The translations under genes and the position numbers were made by a program. Below, piece by piece: positions 34,912 to 43,662 of a DNA stretch of 64,000 nucleotides (the stretch's first letter is position 1; each line of letters starts with the position of its first letter). The DNA comes from Candidatus Zixiibacteriota bacterium (GTDB taxonomy: Bacteria; Zixibacteria; MSB-5A5; DG-27): assembly GCA_030605835.1 (NCBI GenBank), contig JAUWHO010000027.1, positions 124,001-188,000 on the forward strand, read 5' to 3'. A model generated the notes under the pieces. It did not search any database and had not been told where the DNA came from. It saw only the letters and a list, made by a program, of their open reading frames with translations.

Positions 34912-37900
34912 TCAAGGTTCTCCCAACAGATAATACCCTCCCCAGAAATTGGGATGGGGATTGTATGATTTCTCGATTTTCCCCTGAGCTACGCTCAGTG
35001 CAGGGGCAATCTCCTCGCCGCTCAGAAATGAACGATAGAATCTCTTCAAGAAGATCGCTCTCACCATCAGTTCCGGAGACCACTGGGACAAAAGCGCCCT
35101 TTCACAATGGAAAGAGAGCAAAAGCCTCCAGAGCAATTCCACCTCTAAGCCATCTGAGCTTAATAGAGGAGGGAGGTCGACATTCAGCCAACTGAAAATG
35201 TCACTCTCCATCGACAATCCCGCGAATTCGAGAAGGGCCATCTCAGAACCGGCGACATTGAACCCGGACTCAAACGGCCTTTCGGGCTTGAATCTCCCGG
35301 GGGTGGCGAGGTGTAGGTATCTTCCCTGACCGAAAGCAGGCTCAAATTCGTGCAGCGCCGAAATCCTGCTGACATCGTCATCGCCGAAAGTGAGCGATAG
35401 CCCCCGGCCCTCGTCAATCCCCAGGGGATTAGGTTTGGGATCTGCAAGGTATACCATCCTCTGCGAATAGGTCTCCTTCGAAGCAGGCTCCATCAGAAGA
35501 TAACAGAGGGAAGGGAGATAGAGAAGCTCCCAGCGCTGACCGACATATTCGCCGGCTTGGTCGATCAAAAGCCCGAACGGGAGATAGAATAAGCTTCCCC
35601 CGGGAATGATCGATAATCGCTTCTTGGAGGCGATCTCCGATTCTAACGGTTTGATCAAGAGGTTGTACAGTTCCTTCGCGGAGACCTCCACCTCCGACAG
35701 GGAGCGGATCTGTCCCCGGAAAAGTTCAATTTTTTCCTTCAACTCCTTCTCGGCAATCGGGACTTGCAGGAGCCTAATGTCCTTCGTGGTGACACTCCAG
35801 CAGTATAAGATTTGCGGGGTGGAGAAATAATAGAGCAGGGCCGAATCCTCTCTTAGCTTCTCTCTGAGAACCTCCGGTGTTAGCCCGCCTCCCGAGAAAA
35901 AGAGAGCGAAGCCGGGATCGGTCGTCATCAGAGAATCGAAAAAGCTGTGATAGTTCGACGCCGCCACCTCGATTCTCTCCACCGCAGAGTCCAGACTCCC
36001 GGGGGATAAGTCTGTCAAGTCTCTGCCCGCAAGCAGCGAAGATAAAGCTCCTCTTTCCTGAAAGACCTTCTGCTTTAGGACCTGCAAGTGCTCAAAGGTG
36101 AGCCTGCAGTTCTCTTTTTGGAAATCTATCCTCCTCTGAGCCAGACGGTCGGCGAAGCTGCGATTCCTCATGCGCTCCGCATACTCTATGGGCTCCATGG
36201 TCTTTCCGGATTCGACCAGAGTTGCCATCAAGGCTTGATAAAGATCGGAGCTGGTCTCAAGATAGCCTCCCTTGTAGACCTCCAAGGGATCTTGCGGGAG
36301 TGATAGACTTATGACCTCGAAAGCCTTCCTGAAATAGTCCTCAGTCTTATCAAATCGCTTCCGTTTTCTCTCTATCTCTCCCAGCCTGAAATAGCTGCGC
36401 CATAAGATCTCGTCAAGCTTTATCCCCTCCGATAATTCCAGAGAGCGACCGAAGAGCTCCTGCGCCTCCTTTTCCTCTCCCCGGAGGAGGTTTGCCTGCC
36501 CCAGATTATAGATCAGCTTGACCTGCATCTCTAAGTTCTTCTCGGTTTCCGATTCCTTCAATGCCCTCCGGTAATAGACCGCCGCCGAATCCATCTCCCC
36601 CAACCCTTGATAGGCAAGCCCGATATTCCTCAAATCCAGAAGGATGGCGCTTTCATCTTGCAGTTCCCGGTCGAGATTATGGGCCAGCTTGTAATGAAGG
36701 AGGGATTCCTTAAAGTTTTTCTTCTGGTTGAAGAGGTTGCCGAGGTTGGTGAGAAAGGTGGCCTTATGGGAGGCCAATCCCAGGCTCTCCGCCAATGCCA
36801 CCCCCCAGCGGTTGGTATTGAGGCTCCCTTGAGTGTCCCCGGTGTAACGTTCTATAAGAGCGCGGAGATTCAAGACCTCCAGCCGGCCGCGCTCATCCCC
36901 GAGCCGGCGATGGAGATCCCAACTAAGCTTTTGACAACTTCTGGCATTCTCGTAATCACCTGTATGCCAGTAGATGGTGGCCAGGTATTGATAAGTGCGG
37001 GCAAGCTCCCGGGAGTCATCACCTCCGGATAGAAGTTCCAAAGCCCTCTGCTGGCAGCCCAAGGCCTGCTGAAAATTTCCCACCTTGGTGAGGGCAAAAC
37101 CGAGAAGCTGAGAAGATTTCGCCTCCAGCTCCGCTTTTCTGTTCTGAGAGAGGCTCACCGCCGAGGATAGATTCTCCACCGCAAACTTGAAATCGCCGGA
37201 ATTGATGTTTGTGCGACCCAGGAGGAGATAAGTCTCCGCCAGATTGAGACTGTCGTCAACAGACTGAAAGAGGGCGGCGGCACTATCGGCCAATATCCTT
37301 GCGGCGTTGTAATCTCCGGAGAGGTCGGCGAAGTTGGCCTGGTTTCGCAGCGAGATCGCCTTTTGTTGCAACTGCCCCGGCCTTATCTTCCATTTTCTAT
37401 ATTCGCTCTCGTAGAGACTCGCCTTCTGGTAATCGCCGTCCTGGTAGCTAATCCTTCTCAAGCTCAGAAGTGATTTCTCCACCAGGTTTTTGTCCTCCGA
37501 TTGGTAACCCATCTCCAGCAACTTCTCCTGCCACTTTGAAGCGTTCCTAAAATCGCCGCCGCGGAAGTAGGAAAGGACCAGGCCGTCTAAGAGCCTCTGG
37601 AGTTTGTCAGGAGGGAGTTGCAGTTGGTAGGCCAAGTTGAGAGCCCCGCGGTAGCTCTTAGCGGACAGAAGCCACTCTGCCCGGGAGGCATATCCCTGGG
37701 CTTTGGCGAGGAGCTTTCCCAGACTCTTGGAGGCGACGCTTCTTGCCTCTTTCGGATCCAAGCCTCCGAAGCCGATATTCTGAAAGGAGGCCCAGAAATG
37801 CGGTTGGGGGTATTTCTCCCGAAGGCGGAGTTGTGCCTCCCCCAAGGAGGAGCTGATATCATACTTCTCCAATGCCTCATAGAAAAGCCTGAAGAACTCC

Positions 37901-40900
37901 CCGCGCACTTCCGGTTTGACCGCCCAGAGGCTGGTGACGATGGAAGGAATACCGGCATAGCCGAAGCTTGTGGCCAAAGTTAGATTCGCTCTCCCGGGGA
38001 GGTGATAATCGAACTCGAAATCATTGCCGCTGATTGAGAGTAAGCTCGCTTCCAGATCCCAGGAATAGATGTCGTGAAGATGAATGGTGTAGGTGGAATC
38101 GCCCTCCCCTGAATAGCTGAGTCTGGATTTGAGGGGGTAACCGAGATCGAAATCGAGTGCGCCGCAGAGGTGCAGCCTTCCGAAATCGCTGAGTTCCCGC
38201 CTCAAGTCCGGCGGCGGCGGGAGGGGCAAATTGATAGTGACCTCGGGAAGAGTCTCCTTCAAAGCGGCGACCTCTTCATCAGTCCCCGACAGAAGGGGCA
38301 ATAGATACATCCCCCTCTGGTTGGGAGAGAGACGCTGGTAACTCTGATACAAGAGGTTCGCAGAAGGGGAGGTTGTGAGATTGAAAAGCTCAAATAGGTA
38401 GCCGTCAGAGGAGAGCAGGCTGGAGAAGGAGATGTAGCTCAAGTGCCGGTCGGGAACGATGGCCAGCTCGCTTTTGTCTCCAATGAATTCCTCAACTGGC
38501 TCAATGAGGAGAGAGTAGAGTTGTCGAGCCTGCCTTTGGATTTCAAGCTCGGTCTCCTCGGCAGGTGGTGACCTCAAAAGCTGATAATAGGTTTCGACCA
38601 ATGTTGACAATGTCATGTCCTCTACGGGAACGAATCTGAAATAGAGCTCGGTGGAGGTGACAACCCAGATTCCGAGGCCCTCAGATAGAACCGCGTAATT
38701 GATGAGCGCCACGTCATTGGAGAGAACCTGCTGGAGCTCCTCGATTGTTGCCGGTTCCACCAAAATCATGGAGCTTAGCTCTGGGCCTTCGTCCCTTATT
38801 TTAGCTTTCAGCTTTTCGAATTCGCTCTCCCACTCGGAGAGCTCCCCCTTCAAGGAGGCGAGCTTCTCGGGGTCGGCGGAGCTACCTTTAAGCTCCTCCC
38901 TTAGGATTCTACTTCCGGTTCTGTGAATCTGCGCCTGAAGATAGCGGGCATCGCGCAGGTAAATCTTGTGCCGTTCTTTTTTGAGCTCCGCGAAGTCGTA
39001 TGTTGCCAAAAGATCGATGATGAGTCTGGCCCTCTCTCTCTCTATAAGAGAGAAAGCTTCAGGATAGTCGCCTCTTGAGATCTCAAATCTGATATAGTCC
39101 CGATAGAAACCGCTTTTCCTCTCCCACAGGGAGGGTCGTCCCAGGACTTCTTTCTGCTGTGTCGGAGAGTTCTCCAAGACCTCCAGGCCTCTAAGGAAGT
39201 GAGCCTCTACTGAATCTGTAGGGGAGTTCCGTTCCCATTCTACCAGTGCCAATGCCTGCTCCGATTCCCATACGAGCGAACTGAGATAAAAGCGGGAACC
39301 GATCTGTAGCGATTCTGTAAGCTCAAGCTTGGCGGCATCGAATCTGCCCAGGAGGTGATGAATAACCCCAAGGTTGTAAGAGATCTGCCCCACCGCGGGC
39401 CAGTATTTGAGTTCCTTGACCTGATTCAAAGCCTGAAGATAGTATCCCTCCGAGGTCAATAGCTCCTCTAGCCCGGGAGGTGAGCTGTCGAGAAATGATT
39501 TGAAATCCGCCTCCAGGTTCGGCCTCGACCCCGCTCTGATTTTGACAAGGGCTTTGAGATAGGTTAGCCCTCCCAAGTTTGCCAAAAGGAGAGGCCGGGG
39601 TCTGGAGAGACCTGAGCCCAACTCCTTCAGGGTCTGGTTCAGAATTGTCTCTATCTTTTCTGCTGGGTCCTCGAGCGAGGCGGTGGTCGAAGGTGGACTG
39701 TCAATTTCCCTCTGGAGCAGAAAAAGTCCCAGGTCGGAGTAGTTGAGGGCGTTTACGACCATGCCGGAGAGGAGCTTCGCCTTTTTTGCAACCTCCCAGG
39801 AAGTGAAGAAGTAGGTCAGGGAGGAGTCATACTCCCCTATCACAACATATTGGTAACCGAGATTGTTGAGCACCACCGCTTCCAAACCACTCTCCTTTTC
39901 CTTCCGAACCCGGATCAGTTTCTCCTTTAGGGCTGCAATAGAACCGCAGAAATCCTGAGAGAGATCTTCGGCGGCGCTCTCTATGCTGCTGGAGAGCCAG
40001 CCCTCCGCCGCCAGAGACAACCCCCGAGGGTAGAGGGAGCCACCAAGTTTGATCTCCTCCAGACGAACGAAAGGAAGGTTGAAGCTGAAAAGGGGAGTCT
40101 TCACCTTGAGGGCATTCTCCTTTTTGAGGTCCTCACCCTTCGGAACCAGAAAGAAGAGCGAATCGGCGATAGTAGTGTGCTCGATGGCTTTTTCGGTCTC
40201 CTCCAGCTTTTGATAATTGAAAGCGATCGCCTGGTGAAGGAGGGCGAGCTTCTTTATCGGTCCGGAGGTCTGGCGGTATTCCAATGCTCTCGAAAAGAAC
40301 TCATTCGAGAGCTCAAATTCGCCCGCCAGATGGTAAACCAGACCTAACTGCTCGTAGATCTCCAATTTCAGCTCCGAATCCTGGAGCCCCTCAGCGGTCT
40401 CCAAAACTTCCTGGTAGCTTTTGGCGGAGAGGTCAAACCGATCGGTGTTCCGGGCGGCGTGGGCCAAATTCCTGACCACTGCTCTTCGAGTCTCCCGGTC
40501 GGGGAGGCGGGGATCGATTCTCAACTTCTCCAGATAGTGATGCAGCGCTAAAGGGTGTTGCTCGATCTGGAAGAAGCCCTCGGCGGCGTTTAAGTGCAGG
40601 TCGGCCTCCAGGGAGGGATTCTCAAGCTCGTCATTCAGGGTGATCCCCATGGTGGCCAGATCGATGGTGGCCTCGTAGAGGCTCTCCTGTTCATCGGCCT
40701 CTCCGCGGGCTTGCAGCTGGCAATAGACCCATCCCAGGGTGAGATAGGCCTCGACGAAGCCGTAGTCGTTGGCCAAGACCTCCTCTAACTCCCGGCGGGC
40801 CGATTTCAGATCCGAGATTTTTCCTTTCTCTTGAAACTGAAAGGCCAGGGTCAATCCCAGACCGTAGCGGGCGACGTCATTGCCGGGCTCGTCTTTCAAC

Positions 40901-43029
40901 TTCACTCGATAAGTTGTCTCACAACTCTTCAGATCTCCGGTGGCGGCACAACTCCTTATCCATCCCCAGTGAGCCTTGATGTTATTGTAATTCTCGTTAA
41001 TTATCTTCTCGAAGCTTCTTTGCGCCTCCAGGTAGTTGGAGTTGGAGAAGAGGGCTTCGGCCTCCGACAAGAGGGAGCCCGAGAGTTCTTTTTCCACTTG
41101 GTATCTCAGAGAGGCGCTCTCTATCTTCTCGAACTGCTGATATAACTCTGAAAGCAGTCTGGTAGCCTCTGGAACCTGAGAGAGGTTCAGGTGAAGTTTG
41201 GCCAGCTCGAATTTTGCGACCTGGAGGGTTTTCTCCTGTTCGGGATAGGAGTTGATCAGGCGCTGGTAAACGTCAACCCCGAGGGAGGGTCTTGCCTGCT
41301 CCACGAAAGTCCGTGCCATCTCCAGAAGGGTCAAGGCCGCCAGAGGTTTTCTCTCCCGATAGGAATAGAAGAGCTTATTTAAGGAGGCCAACTTCTTCTC
41401 GAAGTCTTGTTGCTCGAAAAGTCTGATGATGGTGGCCCGGGCTGAATCGGCCCACAGGGATCTTTCCTGGTAGCGGTCCACCACTGCGAGGTAGTCATCG
41501 ACCTCCCCGAAGGGATCTCCAATCTCCGCCTGCAGGTGGGTTTCGACCCGTCGGAATTCGGCTTCAGCGGCGATGTCGACCTCTTCCGGGAAGAGGCTCG
41601 CCACCTCTCGGTATCTCCCCGCAGCTGCCTTTAGGTCTCCGTAGTCCCGGAGCCAATCCCCGCTGGCCTTAAGTGCGGCCGCCAGAACGGTGCCGTCATC
41701 GGAATAGGAATTTTTGATTCTCTTTAATCCAGTCAAAGCCTCCCGCAGGGACTTCCTTCTGTCTAAGTGCCAGAAGGATTCGGCGGTGGAGTTGACCAGT
41801 TGTATTTCACAAAACCCCGCTGAGGTTGTCTCCTCAGGATAGCATTCGATGGTTCTTCTCCAGACCTCTTCGGCCCTCTTGGAGTAACCCAATCTCTTGT
41901 GAAGGTGCCCCAGTCTCAGTCCCGCTTGGGCACAGCTACTATCTTCGTCAGGAAAGAATCCGGCGACAGACTGGTAGGCCAGGATCGTCAGATAGGGAGC
42001 CTCTCTTCCGAGAAGGTTTTTCTCTGCCCACCGGGCCAGTTGCAGCTGTCTTCTTGCGCTTTGAGCCTTTGGGAAGACGCCCGCAGTCGGAACCGCGTAG
42101 AGGTCGAAGTTGCCGCCCTTGTTGGAGAGATAGAATACCTCACCTCCGGTGTAGGAGCAGGTCGGCATATACTCCCAGTGCTGGCTGAAGGTGAGTTGCT
42201 GGACAGTTTTGGTTTCCAGATTGATCCTGCAAATGTAAGGGGTATCCTCGGTGTTGAGCTCGCCGTCAGCGTTGGTGTCCATTCCAAATTTGGTGAAGAC
42301 GATCCCCTCGCCACCGGGGAGAAAGCTGGGGAAGGCATCGACGCCGGGCCCGGTATCCAGAATCGATACTGACCTGTCTGGGAGAGACAATAAAGATAGC
42401 CGGTTGTTTCTCTCCGGCTCCGGAGAGAGGGATATAAAGGCGATCTCCTCACCGTTCGGAGACCAGCAGGGGTTGACGGCGCCCGCGGTGGTGAGAGGCC
42501 CGCTCAGTTCCCCCCCCAGGGTCATAAGCCACAGGTTCGACAGCCCGGTCTCGCGGTCGGATAGAAACAGAATGGTCTCCCCGTCGGGGGAGAATCTCGG
42601 TTGGTCGTCGTAACCTCTATAGGTGGTCAGGCGTTCCGGCTCTTTTGAACCCCTCTGTTGGAGATAGATATCGCCGCGGGCATCGTCCCGTCGAGAGACG
42701 TATGCAATGGTTTTGTTGTCCGCCGATAAGGAGGCATGATAGTCGGCGGCGGTGTGATCGGTGACCAAGGAGTCGACTCCGCCGGTGCTCGATTTTAAGA
42801 AGATGTCTTCGTTGCCGTTGCGGGCGGAGGTGAAGACTAGCCAGCTCCCATCGGGACTCACCGCCGGGTCGTAATCATCAGAGGGGTGAGTCGTCACCTG
42901 CCGGGGGATGAAGATCTCCCAAGCATCGGAACTTTGAGCCAGGGAGGGGAGGCCCAGAAGAAAAAGTAGAGAGATCGAGAAGACCTTGAGTTTATGAACC
43001 TCGAAGACTCCCGCAATTGGCAAGGTCAC
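34912..43029 (-). CDS. Giant exported TolB-propeller/TPR/double-CHAT protein
   Basis: About 2,705 residues. The GTG at 43029 overlaps the stop of the preceding lipoprotein gene (GTGA), and a signal peptide follows (KVFSISLLFLLGLPSLAQ). Residues about 40-330 hold TolB/PD40 propeller repeats (DYDPAVSPDGSWLVFTSARN, DQPRFSPDGETILFLSDRE). A long TPR array spans about 350-1340. A first CHAT (caspase-like) domain covers about 1440-1755, a second TPR array about 1770-2270, and a second CHAT domain about 2400-2705. In CHAT1 the His motif reads LHLCGALDF and the Cys motif LLSISGND. In CHAT2 the His motif reads LHLATPGR and the Cys loop is shortened. Both dyads are therefore lost. It lies directly downstream of YdbL/YdbH-like genes. 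Probably a periplasmic or surface scaffold. Confidence 0.88.
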   Translation of the reverse strand: MTLPIAGVFEVHKLKVFSISLLFLLGLPSLAQSSDAWEIFIPRQVTTHPSDDYDPAVSPDGSWLVFTSARNGNEDIFLKSSTGGVDSLVTDHTAADYHASLSADNKTIAYVSRRDDARGDIYLQQRGSKEPERLTTYRGYDDQPRFSPDGETILFLSDRETGLSNLWLMTLGGELSGPLTTAGAVNPCWSPNGEEIAFISLSPEPERNNRLSLLSLPDRSVSILDTGPGVDAFPSFLPGGEGIVFTKFGMDTNADGELNTEDTPYICRINLETKTVQQLTFSQHWEYMPTCSYTGGEVFYLSNKGGNFDLYAVPTAGVFPKAQSARRQLQLARWAEKNLLGREAPYLTILAYQSVAGFFPDEDSSCAQAGLRLGHLHKRLGYSKRAEEVWRRTIECYPEETTSAGFCEIQLVNSTAESFWHLDRRKSLREALTGLKRIKNSYSDDGTVLAAALKASGDWLRDYGDLKAAAGRYREVASLFPEEVDIAAEAEFRRVETHLQAEIGDPFGEVDDYLAVVDRYQERSLWADSARATIIRLFEQQDFEKKLASLNKLFYSYRERKPLAALTLLEMARTFVEQARPSLGVDVYQRLINSYPEQEKTLQVAKFELAKLHLNLSQVPEATRLLSELYQQFEKIESASLRYQVEKELSGSLLSEAEALFSNSNYLEAQRSFEKIINENYNNIKAHWGWIRSCAATGDLKSCETTYRVKLKDEPGNDVARYGLGLTLAFQFQEKGKISDLKSARRELEEVLANDYGFVEAYLTLGWVYCQLQARGEADEQESLYEATIDLATMGITLNDELENPSLEADLHLNAAEGFFQIEQHPLALHHYLEKLRIDPRLPDRETRRAVVRNLAHAARNTDRFDLSAKSYQEVLETAEGLQDSELKLEIYEQLGLVYHLAGEFELSNEFFSRALEYRQTSGPIKKLALLHQAIAFNYQKLEETEKAIEHTTIADSLFFLVPKGEDLKKENALKVKTPLFSFNLPFVRLEEIKLGGSLYPRGLSLAAEGWLSSSIESAAEDLSQDFCGSIAALKEKLIRVRKEKESGLEAVVLNNLGYQYVVIGEYDSSLTYFFTSWEVAKKAKLLSGMVVNALNYSDLGLFLLQREIDSPPSTTASLEDPAEKIETILNQTLKELGSGLSRPRPLLLANLGGLTYLKALVKIRAGSRPNLEADFKSFLDSSPPGLEELLTSEGYYLQALNQVKELKYWPAVGQISYNLGVIHHLLGRFDAAKLELTESLQIGSRFYLSSLVWESEQALALVEWERNSPTDSVEAHFLRGLEVLENSPTQQKEVLGRPSLWERKSGFYRDYIRFEISRGDYPEAFSLIERERARLIIDLLATYDFAELKKERHKIYLRDARYLQAQIHRTGSRILREELKGSSADPEKLASLKGELSEWESEFEKLKAKIRDEGPELSSMILVEPATIEELQQVLSNDVALINYAVLSEGLGIWVVTSTELYFRFVPVEDMTLSTLVETYYQLLRSPPAEETELEIQRQARQLYSLLIEPVEEFIGDKSELAIVPDRHLSYISFSSLLSSDGYLFELFNLTTSPSANLLYQSYQRLSPNQRGMYLLPLLSGTDEEVAALKETLPEVTINLPLPPPPDLRRELSDFGRLHLCGALDFDLGYPLKSRLSYSGEGDSTYTIHLHDIYSWDLEASLLSISGNDFEFDYHLPGRANLTLATSFGYAGIPSIVTSLWAVKPEVRGEFFRLFYEALEKYDISSSLGEAQLRLREKYPQPHFWASFQNIGFGGLDPKEARSVASKSLGKLLAKAQGYASRAEWLLSAKSYRGALNLAYQLQLPPDKLQRLLDGLVLSYFRGGDFRNASKWQEKLLEMGYQSEDKNLVEKSLLSLRRISYQDGDYQKASLYESEYRKWKIRPGQLQQKAISLRNQANFADLSGDYNAARILADSAAALFQSVDDSLNLAETYLLLGRTNINSGDFKFAVENLSSAVSLSQNRKAELEAKSSQLLGFALTKVGNFQQALGCQQRALELLSGGDDSRELARTYQYLATIYWHTGDYENARSCQKLSWDLHRRLGDERGRLEVLNLRALIERYTGDTQGSLNTNRWGVALAESLGLASHKATFLTNLGNLFNQKKNFKESLLHYKLAHNLDRELQDESAILLDLRNIGLAYQGLGEMDSAAVYYRRALKESETEKNLEMQVKLIYNLGQANLLRGEEKEAQELFGRSLELSEGIKLDEILWRSYFRLGEIERKRKRFDKTEDYFRKAFEVISLSLPQDPLEVYKGGYLETSSDLYQALMATLVESGKTMEPIEYAERMRNRSFADRLAQRRIDFQKENCRLTFEHLQVLKQKVFQERGALSSLLAGRDLTDLSPGSLDSAVERIEVAASNYHSFFDSLMTTDPGFALFFSGGGLTPEVLREKLREDSALLYYFSTPQILYCWSVTTKDIRLLQVPIAEKELKEKIELFRGQIRSLSEVEVSAKELYNLLIKPLESEIASKKRLSIIPGGSLFYLPFGLLIDQAGEYVGQRWELLYLPSLCYLLMEPASKETYSQRMVYLADPKPNPLGIDEGRGLSLTFGDDDVSRISALHEFEPAFGQGRYLHLATPGRFKPERPFESGFNVAGSEMALLEFAGLSMESDIFSWLNVDLPPLLSSDGLEVELLWRLLLSFHCERALLSQWSPELMVRAIFLKRFYRSFLSGEEIAPALSVAQGKIEKSYNPHPNFWGGYYLLGEP

Positions 43030-43652
43030 TTCCGTTTCCAGCTCCCGTCTTGGTCCTGGATGAGCTCCCCGGGCTTGGCCGATTCCCGATTGCGCTGGGC
43101 GAAGGAGGCTTCCACCTGGGGCAGATCCTCCTCGGTTAGATCGTGCCGCAGGCTTATATACCACTCCACGAGAACTCTTCTGCTCTGGTTCTCCTCAGAG
43201 ACTACCCCGTGAACAAGAACCGCCAGGGTGGAGTCTGCTCTCAGTTTGGCCGAATCGACCACCTCCAGATAGCCGCGGCTGTTCTCCCCGACTATCCCCT
43301 GCCGCTTGAAGTCATCAACATCGTCGCTGTTGAAAATCCTGGAGGCCTCCGCCCGGAGGTAGCGCAACCTCTCGGGGGAGTAGCTTCTCACGAGAGTTGT
43401 TTCCGCCTCACCGAAGATTGACCTCTGGAGGCTGTCGGATTCAGTCGGGGGCACCAGGGAGCTGGTGCTCACCGCTCCAATTGACCAGATCTCCTCCGGC
43501 AGCTTCTTGTGTTCCCCCAGAAGCTGTCTCTCCAGGGCGGTCTTCTCCCCGGTTATGGTGACCTCCGGAGGCTTTATGCTGCAAGAGAGAGCGAGAACTA
43601 TCGAGAGTAGAAGCAGTAAAGAACCGTTGTTGTAGTAATATCTTTTCGACAT
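43026..43652 (-). CDS. YdbL-like (DUF1318) lipoprotein
   Basis: A 208-residue lipoprotein. The signal peptide ends LALSCSIKPPEVTITGEKTALERQLLG. The C-terminal half (DFKRQGIVGENSRGYLEVVDS ... VEWYISLRHDLTEEDLPQVEA ... LIQDQDGSWKRK) matches the DUF1318/YdbL pattern of a glycine turn, conserved Tyr-Leu and C-terminal Gly-Trp. In E. coli YdbL acts with the lipoprotein YnbE and the AsmA-like YdbH. Here the lipid anchor and YdbL domain are in one chain, as if YnbE and YdbL were merged. It has a perfect AAAGGAGG site, lies ten bases after the YdbH-like gene, and overlaps the giant CHAT gene by four bases. Confidence 0.75.
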   Translation of the reverse strand: MSKRYYYNNGSLLLLLSIVLALSCSIKPPEVTITGEKTALERQLLGEHKKLPEEIWSIGAVSTSSLVPPTESDSLQRSIFGEAETTLVRSYSPERLRYLRAEASRIFNSDDVDDFKRQGIVGENSRGYLEVVDSAKLRADSTLAVLVHGVVSEENQSRRVLVEWYISLRHDLTEEDLPQVEASFAQRNRESAKPGELIQDQDGSWKRK

Positions 43653-43662
43653 TTTGCCTCCT

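Noticed and set aside
34912..43029. TPR-CHAT similarity to the Craspase (Csx29) protease of type III-E CRISPR
   Set aside because: No CRISPR array, Cas7-11 or other cas gene is present. The protein has a signal peptide and both CHAT dyads are lost, so a CRISPR-linked protease is not supported.
43030..43164. N-terminal extension of the giant CHAT protein
   Set aside because: It overlaps the conserved end of the DUF1318 gene, encodes low-complexity sequence, and would place the signal peptide internally.
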